Shown piece after piece: positions 24,282 to 29,904 of a stretch of 29,904 bases of DNA. A program made the position numbers and the translations under genes. Location: contig JANQHQ010000019.1 of the NCBI GenBank assembly GCA_028282595.1, positions 1 to 29,904 on the forward strand, given 5' to 3'. The notes under the pieces were generated by a model. The model saw only the letters and a list, made by a program, of their open reading frames with translations, was not told where the DNA came from and ran no database searches. Source of the DNA: Chlorobium sp. (GTDB taxonomy: Bacteria; Bacteroidota; Chlorobiia; Chlorobiales; Chlorobiaceae). Position 1 is the stretch's first letter; the number at the start of each line of letters is the position of its first letter.

Positions 24282-25244
24282 TTATTGATGGACGGTTGGG
24301 GATGATATCCGCCTGGTGCCGATGCTGTCGGCATACTCCCTGGCGATGTCGATGACCCACCGCTCCAGATCGGGGTCGGGAAGAATGGCGTCGGGCTTGT
24401 AGCTCACTCTCTTGCCATGGTCCTTCAGTGCCGCTATTGCGTTGCCTATGATGTCGATCTGAAATGCTTCGCTTGTCGATACCAGGAGTGGAATGACGAT
24501 CGCCCGTTGTTTTTTCGAGAGCATGCGCCGTACCACGGCGGTGGTCGAGTCGGGACTGTAGTGCGCAACATGTCCGCACCACGCCGTGGCGTGTTCCGTG
24601 ATGCCGGTCTCGCGGCTGATGTGATCCCCGACTTCATCGAACAGCTCCGTCCACTGCCGGTCGAATTCGGTCGAACCGTAGCCGACAAGCACCAGGCCTT
24701 CATGCTGCGGTTCCACTGACAGGCCTCCGGCACGCCGCAACGCGTTTTTCTTCAGGATATCCGAAAAGTCGAGTGGCGGTGCGAGATGTACCCGTGCTTC
24801 GGGCGTGTAGCGCTCGATGTTCTCGAGCTTCAGTTTTTCGAGGGAGGCAGGGTTTGCCTTCAGCCCGATTATTGTAGGAATATCGTCGAACATGTGTGTT
24901 CCGACGGTCAGAAAGATCGGTATGACGACGATATCGCTGCAGCCTGCACTGTCGAAGGCTTTGAGACCGTCGGCTATGGACGGCCTGGCGTGTTCCATGA
25001 ATGCGGTTTCGATGCCGCCAACCCCTTCGATCTCCAGAATCTTTTCCGATACCCGCTCTTCGAGCTCCAGCAGAGGTTCCTTCCACCGTTCCGAACGGGA
25101 GCCGTGATTGAGAAGGAGTATGCCGATCTTCTTTTCCCCGGTATGCTCCTTGTGGTTTTCCCTATGAGAAGGGCCGCAGGAAGAGATCAGGAGCAGAAAT
25201 GCAGCAGCCAGGCAATAAAGGTGAAGGTCCCTGAGGTATGGCAT
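24282..25244 (-). CDS. CbiX-family chelatase lipoprotein (first)
   Basis: 320 residues with a lipoprotein signal (LLLISSC, lipid Cys23), so the protein should be exported and membrane anchored. It has two CbiX-like halves. The first keeps both metal-binding histidines of class II chelatases: H47 in LLNHGSRSERW and H117 in LTVGTHMFDDIP. The second half has lost both (GYGS in place of GHGS; STSEAFQ in place of the TxGxH segment). CbiX normally inserts cobalt into sirohydrochlorin in the cytoplasm; an exported form suggests a different job, such as metal insertion, removal or binding for imported tetrapyrroles. Shares a strand with the PepSY protein (gap 45 bases) and a second copy. Confidence 0.85.
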   Translation of the reverse strand: MPYLRDLHLYCLAAAFLLLISSCGPSHRENHKEHTGEKKIGILLLNHGSRSERWKEPLLELEERVSEKILEIEGVGGIETAFMEHARPSIADGLKAFDSAGCSDIVVIPIFLTVGTHMFDDIPTIIGLKANPASLEKLKLENIERYTPEARVHLAPPLDFSDILKKNALRRAGGLSVEPQHEGLVLVGYGSTEFDRQWTELFDEVGDHISRETGITEHATAWCGHVAHYSPDSTTAVVRRMLSKKQRAIVIPLLVSTSEAFQIDIIGNAIAALKDHGKRVSYKPDAILPDPDLERWVIDIAREYADSIGTRRISSPTVHQ

Positions 25245-25289
25245 GAGAAGAAACAGTTGGCGTTGGTTTCGGATCGGGCATGTATTGTT

Positions 25290-25862
25290 TTATTGCATAT
25301 GCTGGATGACAACGGCTATGAGTGGAGGAATCATTCCTGCGGAGATCAGCCATTTTCCCCTGCCGGCGAAGCCGTTGCGGCCTCGAAGCATGAGCATACC
25401 GGTAACGGTGATGACAATCAGGGTTCCCGCAAAGATATCGGATGCCCATTTCCACCATTTGACGCTGTTGCGGTGAAGAACGTTGACCTGGTAGAAGAGC
25501 GGCCTGCGGGAGATTTTTTCGTATTCCCCGGTTCCTTCTTCCAGGTCGACGAGAAGCGTGGCGTTCCTGAAATAGATTTTCACCTGTCGTTCGGACGGGA
25601 AATCGTACAGCCGGAAGGAGCTTTCGCCGGCCCGGGAACTGAGCGTGGCGATGTCCTCGTCGGTAATGCTCCGGCGATCGTAGGTCCGTTCGAAGTTCAG
25701 CGTGGTCTTGCTGATGATAAAATCCGGATTCCACTCGTCAATGTGGTTGAGGGCGATACCCGACAGCGAGTAAGCGATGATCAGTCCGGCAAAGAAGTAG
25801 CCCAGGTCGCGGTGCAGGATGTTATTGAGCTTGCGAAGAGAATCGCGGGTTCTGGTTTTCAT
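25290..25862 (-). CDS. PepSY-associated transmembrane protein (small)
   Basis: Start at ATG 25862, with AAAGG close upstream, giving 190 residues; an earlier in-frame codon would overlap the previous gene. Helix 1 begins near residue 19 (GYFFAGLIIAYSLSGIALNH), helix 2 near 140 (WASDIFAGTLIVITVTGMLML) and helix 3 near the end (LISAGMIPPLIAVVI). The stretch between helices 1 and 2 is a single PepSY-like periplasmic domain with conserved Arg/Tyr/Phe strands. Related proteins carry paired His residues in the helices (here H18-type LHRDLG, ALNHIDEW, LHRNSVKWW), consistent with haem or metal contact. Placed between two exported CbiX paralogues, 13 bases from the upstream one. Confidence 0.8.
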   Translation of the reverse strand: MKTRTRDSLRKLNNILHRDLGYFFAGLIIAYSLSGIALNHIDEWNPDFIISKTTLNFERTYDRRSITDEDIATLSSRAGESSFRLYDFPSERQVKIYFRNATLLVDLEEGTGEYEKISRRPLFYQVNVLHRNSVKWWKWASDIFAGTLIVITVTGMLMLRGRNGFAGRGKWLISAGMIPPLIAVVIQHMQ

Positions 25863-25875
25863 CGTTGCCTTTCTG

Positions 25876-26814
25876 TTACTGATTGAGAATTTTTTCGGCG
25901 TACTCTGTGCTGATATCGACAACCCATTGTTCGACATCCGGGTCCGGGAGAATGGCGTCCGGTTTATAGCGCACCCTTTCCTTGTGACCTTCTACTTTTT
26001 CTATGCCGCCCCCGATAATGCGGATCTGGAAATTTTCATCGAATGCGACCAGTGAGGGAATGACGATCGCGGTTTTTTTCTTCTCGAGAACCCGGTTTAC
26101 GGCTGCTGCCGTCGAGTCCAGGCTGTAGCGGACGATGTGGCCGCACCACCCGATGCTGTGAGTGTCGATGCCGGTCTCCCCGGCGACGTGCATGGCAGCC
26201 GAATCGAACAGCTCGGCCCACTCCTGTTCATAGGGTTCCGAACCGTAACCGATCAACACAAGTCCTTCGTCGGCCGGGTTTTTCGAAAGCCCCCTGGTTC
26301 TTCTCAGGACGTTTTTCCGCAGGATCCTGCCGAAGTCGAGCAGCGGTGTGATGCGGACGTTCGCCCTCGGAGTGTAGCGCTCGATCTTTTCGAGCTTCAG
26401 CATCTCGATCGATTCCGGGTTGTCTTTCAGGCCGACGATGGTCGGAATGTCATCGAAGGAGTGCGAACTGACCGTCAGGAGAATGGGCACGAGGATTACA
26501 TCGGAATACCCTTCTTCGTCGAACTCTTTCAGACGGGTCGCTATCGAGGGTTCGTTGTATTCCATGAACGCGGTTTTCGTTCCCGAGACGGTCCCTCCGT
26601 CGAGGATTGCGTCCCTGACGTTGTTTTCAAGTTCGAACAGGGTGTTGCGCCATGTTTCGGAGTGTGAGCCGTGGCTGACCAGCAGAACACCGATCTTGCC
26701 GGAGTCCGGGGTGGGCTGTCCGGCGCTGCCGGGATCGCCGTCGGCGCATGCCGCGAGAAAGAAGAGACAGAGGAGGGCCATGAGGCCGGTTTTCAGGGAT
26801 GGAATGCGGAGCAT
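25876..26814 (-). CDS. CbiX-family chelatase lipoprotein (second)
   Basis: Start chosen at ATG 26814 because it gives a proper lipoprotein signal (MALLCLFFLAAC, lipid Cys23); a longer frame reaching 27003 adds a Lys/Arg-rich stretch with no meaning. 312 residues. As in its paralogue, the first half keeps H48 (SHGSHSETW) and H118 (LTVSSHSFDDIP), and the second half has GYGS and DENFQ where the His would be. The two proteins are clearly related over their whole length, including LPDPD-EqWV-DI near the end. First gene of the minus-strand group, divergent from the receptor at 27360. Likely periplasmic; substrate unknown. Confidence 0.85.
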   Translation of the reverse strand: MLRIPSLKTGLMALLCLFFLAACADGDPGSAGQPTPDSGKIGVLLVSHGSHSETWRNTLFELENNVRDAILDGGTVSGTKTAFMEYNEPSIATRLKEFDEEGYSDVILVPILLTVSSHSFDDIPTIVGLKDNPESIEMLKLEKIERYTPRANVRITPLLDFGRILRKNVLRRTRGLSKNPADEGLVLIGYGSEPYEQEWAELFDSAAMHVAGETGIDTHSIGWCGHIVRYSLDSTAAAVNRVLEKKKTAIVIPSLVAFDENFQIRIIGGGIEKVEGHKERVRYKPDAILPDPDVEQWVVDISTEYAEKILNQ

Positions 26815-27359
26815 GTCGGTATCGCTTTGGGTTGTGGAGACGTTGTGCCAATATAGCGGTTGCCGGTTGCGTTGCCTGTCCGAATTTTTCTCCGGATTTT
26901 TTCGCTGCCGGAACGGAAGACTTTTTTTCTTTGATCGAATTTGTTTATTTTTAATTAATCTAATTTTAAATAAAGAATTTTTTCCCATGTATCTCCGATG
27001 CAAGAAAATTGGCAGGGACTGACCGAAACCCTTGTGCCTCGAAAATTCACGACCTTTTATTCGGTGCCTTCAAATTAATTTTTTCCTGTAATAACAGGCA
27101 ATGTTCACACTCGAAAAAAGCAGCGCTAATTATGATACTGAAAAAACAGGCGCGGTGGATGTGCGACTTTGTCTGAAAAGTGTTATAAACAGAAATATCA
27201 AGGGCCTTTATCTTTTCCGGGAGCGGCTGTACGGATTGTATCGCTTCCGAGGGGGGAGACTTTTTTCTTGGATTATTTCCACCTCTTTTTATTTTGACTA
27301 CGTATAAATAGTTTTTCCTACAGTAAGAGGCAACATTCAACACACAAGCAGTACTAACT
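26815..27359. promoter_or_regulatory. Divergent control region between CbiX lipoprotein and third receptor
   Basis: 545 bp without a normal gene. A very AT-rich block at 26935-26985 (TTTAATTAATCTAATTTTAAA) is a likely promoter region for the minus-strand group. The right part holds two similar leader segments, 27078-27176 and 27308-27404, the second being the actual leader of the receptor. No cobalamin riboswitch consensus was recognised. Confidence 0.5.
27078..27176 (+). pseudogene. Duplicated leader plus first codons of the third receptor gene
   Basis: TTTTTCCTGTAATAACAGGC here matches TTTTTCCTACAGTAAGAGGC before the receptor; the similarity continues through AAGCAG and TAA-TATGA. ATG 27132 opens a 14-codon frame ending at a TGA (27174-27176). 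Its product MILKKQARWMCDFV aligns without gaps with MTHKKLVRRLCAFF of the receptor, with identical M, K, K, R, C and F. It could be a truncated gene copy left by duplication, or a short upstream reading frame. Confidence 0.65.
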
Positions 27360-29702
27360 ATGACTCACAAGAAACTGGTACGGCGCTTATGCGCCTTTTT
27401 CGCGCTGTGCGCGATGCCTTTCCAGGGGAGTTTCGCCGATACGATCACCGGCAAGGTGATCAGTAACGGCGAACCGGTTCCGTACGCCAACGTCACGGTC
27501 AAGGGAACGACCATCGGCATGGCGGCGGACAAAGATGGAAACTACACGCTTACCGGCGTACCCTCCGGCTCCAGAATCGTAGAGGTTCAGGCCATGGGGT
27601 ACCGCGGTATGCGCAAAACGGTCGACGTTCAGGACGGGCGGACGGTCGAGATCGACTTCGCCCTTTCGTCGTCGGCGGTCAGGGGGAGCGAGATCGTTGT
27701 GACGGGATCGAGGGATGAGGTTCCGCGCAAGGAGTCTCCGGTTATCGTTTCGACAGTGTCTTCTGAAGAACTTACCGAAGTGACAGGATCGACAACTGTC
27801 GCCGAGGGACTGAATTTCGCCACCGGGCTTCGTATGGAGAACGACTGTCAGAACTGCGGGTTCAACCAGCTTCGCATGAACGGTCTCGAAGGGCCATATT
27901 CCCAGATTCTGATTGACAGCCGCGCAATTTTCAGTGCTGTTGCAGGCGTCTACGGTCTCGAACTTATCCCGACCAACATGATCGAACGAATCGAGGTTGT
28001 CCGTGGAGCCGGTTCCGCGCTTTACGGCAGTAACGCCATCGGGGGAACCGTCAACCTGATCCTGAAAGATCCTGTGGAGAATTCCTATGAGTTCAACGGG
28101 TCATCCGGTTGGGTAGGAGTCGGTGGGGATGATTTCGGTGATGCCGCGAACGACTATACGGCAAGCATCAACGCTTCGGTGGTTTCGGATGACAATAAGA
28201 TGGGGATGACCGTTTTCGGTTTTTACCGTGACCGGGAGCCGTTTGACGCAAACGACGATGGTTATTCGGAGATTGCCAAATTGAACAACACCACCCTTGG
28301 CCTGAGGGCTTTCAAAAGAATCGGTGAGCGTGGTAAGCTGACCGCGGACCTGTTTACCATCAATGAAGACCGTCGTGGCGGCAACAGGTTTGATGACATA
28401 GAGCATGAAGCTGACATAGCCGAATCAATCGAGCATGAAATTATCAGTGGTGCGTTGACCTATACCCAGGGCTTCCGGGATTACGACAAGCTGATGGTGT
28501 ATGTCGCAGCGCAGAATGTCGATCGTGCCACTTATTATGGTGCTGAGCAGGATCTGAGCGCCTACGGCCAGACCGACAATCTCAGTCTGCAGATCGGCGG
28601 ACAGTACAAAGCTGTTTTTGGGCCATCAGAGGTTATTCTCGGCATCGAGAATAACCATGAAACGCTTGAAGATAGCAAGCTTGGCTATCTGGATGTTGAT
28701 ACCATGACCAATGTGCCTGGTTTTATGATTACCGATCAGGAGAGCGATATTCTTGGTGTTTTCGGTCAGTATCAGTATACCTACGAAGATTTCAAGGCAA
28801 CGCTTGGTCTTCGCTGGGATAACTACGAGATAACCAACGCTATTGACTCGGGAGCGGACATTTCAGATGATATCCTGCTGCCAAGGGTAACCCTGCTGTA
28901 TTCGATTACCGATGACCTTCAGGCCAGAGTGTCATATGGGGAAGGGTATCGCGCGCCGCAGGTGTTCAACGAAGACCTTCATATCGAAACTTCAGGAGCG
29001 AGAAGGGTTACCTATGAGAATGAACCTGGTCTGGTTTCGGAAACCAGTGCAAGTTATATGGCTTCCCTTGATTTCGATACCTTCCGGGATGGTGTCAGTT
29101 ACGGGTTCCTGGTTGAAGGATTCTATACCGAGCTGGATGATCCGTTTTTTGTAGATTTCGGTGAAGCTGATGCGGAAGGCAATGTTCTTGCTACCCGTAG
29201 AAATGCAGATGGTGCCGTTGTTCAGGGAGTCAATATCGAAGGATTTGTCGCTCCTTCGGATATGTTTGCTATTAAAGCTGGTATCACCATCCAGTCGAGC
29301 GAGTATGACGAGCCCCAAGACTTTGAAGAAAAGAAGTTCTTCAGAACACCGGAATCCTATGGATTCTTGACGGTTGACTGGGAGCCGGTTGACAAGGTGG
29401 GTGTTTCTCTTTCCGGTACGTACACGGGTGAAATGCTGGTGCCGTATTATGGTGCCGATCTGCCCGATCCTGATGCTGGTGAGCTGAGGGAAAGCGATCC
29501 GTTCTTCGATATGGGCGTGAAAGTGCGTTATACGGTTCCGATTGACGACGCCGGTCTCCAGTTCTATGGCGGCGTGAAGAATATCTTCAACTCTTACCAG
29601 GATGACTTCGATTCCGGTATCGAGCGTGATCCGGGTTATGTCTACGGGCCCATGTCGCCCAGGACCTACTATGTAGGGGTGAAGTTCGGCAATCTTCTGT
29701 AG
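27360..29702 (+). CDS. TonB-dependent receptor with carboxypeptidase-regulatory-like domain (third)
   Basis: 780 residues. Signal peptide ending SFA before DTITGK; residues about 27-105 form a carboxypeptidase regulatory-like domain (ITGKVISNGEPVPYANVTVKG, AADKDGNYTLTGVPSG), a type common in Bacteroidota and Chlorobiota receptors. Next the TonB box-like EIVVTGSRDEV and a plug with a Cys pair (DCQNCGFNQLRMNGLEGPYSQ) and IERIEVVRGAGSALYGSNAIGGTVNLILKDP. The barrel ends with VGVKFGNLL. The Cys pair and following residues resemble a subgroup I link loosely to haem or metal uptake. It is divergent from the exported CbiX group and precedes an ExbB-type gene, which supports joint action. Strong terminator follows. 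Confidence 0.92.
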   Translation: MTHKKLVRRLCAFFALCAMPFQGSFADTITGKVISNGEPVPYANVTVKGTTIGMAADKDGNYTLTGVPSGSRIVEVQAMGYRGMRKTVDVQDGRTVEIDFALSSSAVRGSEIVVTGSRDEVPRKESPVIVSTVSSEELTEVTGSTTVAEGLNFATGLRMENDCQNCGFNQLRMNGLEGPYSQILIDSRAIFSAVAGVYGLELIPTNMIERIEVVRGAGSALYGSNAIGGTVNLILKDPVENSYEFNGSSGWVGVGGDDFGDAANDYTASINASVVSDDNKMGMTVFGFYRDREPFDANDDGYSEIAKLNNTTLGLRAFKRIGERGKLTADLFTINEDRRGGNRFDDIEHEADIAESIEHEIISGALTYTQGFRDYDKLMVYVAAQNVDRATYYGAEQDLSAYGQTDNLSLQIGGQYKAVFGPSEVILGIENNHETLEDSKLGYLDVDTMTNVPGFMITDQESDILGVFGQYQYTYEDFKATLGLRWDNYEITNAIDSGADISDDILLPRVTLLYSITDDLQARVSYGEGYRAPQVFNEDLHIETSGARRVTYENEPGLVSETSASYMASLDFDTFRDGVSYGFLVEGFYTELDDPFFVDFGEADAEGNVLATRRNADGAVVQGVNIEGFVAPSDMFAIKAGITIQSSEYDEPQDFEEKKFFRTPESYGFLTVDWEPVDKVGVSLSGTYTGEMLVPYYGADLPDPDAGELRESDPFFDMGVKVRYTVPIDDAGLQFYGGVKNIFNSYQDDFDSGIERDPGYVYGPMSPRTYYVGVKFGNLL

Positions 29703-29719
29703 TGAACGAGAAAAGTTTT

Positions 29720-29751
29720 CGACGCCTGCCACGTGGCAGGCGTCGGTTTTT
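29720..29751 (+). terminator. Rho-independent terminator after the third receptor
   Basis: CGACGCCTGCC (29720-29730) pairs with GGCAGGCGTCG (29735-29745), loop ACGT, followed by GTTTTT. Confidence 0.94.
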
Positions 29752-29783
29752 AAGTAGTATTGTTAACGATTGATAACGGTTTT

Positions 29784-29904
29784 ATGAAACAGGGATTATT
29801 CACCGCGATACTGATCTTGTCGACCTTCGCAGTATCGCTGGGCTTTTACATGTGGATGGGTACCACGCCCGATGGTTCCATGTTCCACGCAGTCTACAAA
29901 GGCG
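29784..29904 (+). CDS. MotA/TolQ/ExbB-type proton channel protein, 3' end outside window
   Basis: Only the first 40 codons are visible. The product begins MKQGLFTAILILSTFAVSLGFY, a membrane helix, then GTTPDGSMFHAVYKGG. This helix plus a short loop ending in VYKGG is what I expect at the start of the Bacteroidota/Chlorobiota form of ExbB, which has an extra N-terminal helix compared with the ExbB at 17706. If correct, the window holds parts of two separate TonB-energising systems, one next to each receptor group. Confidence 0.65.
   Translation, partial: MKQGLFTAILILSTFAVSLGFYMWMGTTPDGSMFHAVYKG

Noticed and set aside
24786..25886. 366-codon frame on the plus strand crossing three minus-strand genes
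   Set aside because: Runs antisense through a CbiX lipoprotein, the PepSY protein and into the next gene; composition is that of a mirror frame.
27047..27343. 98-codon frame on the minus strand with an internal repeat
   Set aside because: The internal repeat is simply the mirror of the duplicated leader on the plus strand; no ribosome site or domain.
26815..27359. Cobalamin riboswitch ahead of the third receptor or CbiX gene
   Set aside because: Looked for because of the cobalt theme, but no B12-box-like sequence or matching fold was recognised by eye here or ahead of the receptors at 18603 and 21262. A covariance-model search would settle it.

Overview
The window looks like a chromosomal segment of a Gram-negative anaerobe, most likely a green sulfur bacterium (Chlorobiota). 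That assignment is an inference. It rests on the gene mix: TonB-dependent receptors, one with a carboxypeptidase-regulatory-like N-terminal domain, flavodoxin, ferritin, class 1B dihydroorotate dehydrogenase, short-form glucan phosphorylase, CbiX-type lipoproteins, and an ExbB of the long-N-terminus type. No photosynthesis gene lies in the window to prove it.

Layout. 1-3826: 3' part of a giant autotransporter with 192-bp tandem repeats. 4483-5617: two PixA/AidA-family proteins separated by a strong hairpin. 6081-8150: an isoprenylcysteine-methyltransferase-like membrane protein, and on the other strand a four-helix PepSY-associated membrane protein. 8151-8909: a gene-free stretch with a remarkable hairpin-built inverted repeat. 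8910-9475: a ParE-type toxin-antitoxin pair. 9685-14448: housekeeping and unknown genes (DUF805 protein, pyrD, glgP, a metallophosphoesterase). 14553-16528: an iron and redox group on the minus strand (ferritin, a frameshifted small secreted protein, flavodoxin, a small Cys/His protein).

16659-29904 is a metal and tetrapyrrole uptake region. It holds an exbB-exbD-tonB operon, divergent from a BtuB-like receptor that is followed by a monohaem cytochrome c, a DUF2292 protein and a second BtuB-like receptor. Then come a DmeF-like Co/Ni exporter and a compact minus-strand operon in which two CbiX-family chelatase lipoproteins flank a PepSY-associated membrane protein. A third, larger receptor lies divergent from that operon, followed by the start of a second ExbB-type gene. 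Together these suggest energised outer-membrane uptake of a metal-tetrapyrrole or metal chelate, handling by lipid-anchored chelatase-fold proteins in the periplasm, and export of excess cobalt or nickel. The exported CbiX/PepSY/CbiX unit is the best candidate for an undescribed system.

The intergenic DNA carries several families of short hairpin repeats. Some keep base pairing while the stem sequence changes. Two further points of decay or rearrangement stand out: a duplicated leader plus the first codons of the third receptor gene, and a one-base frameshift just after the start codon of the small secreted protein beside flavodoxin.
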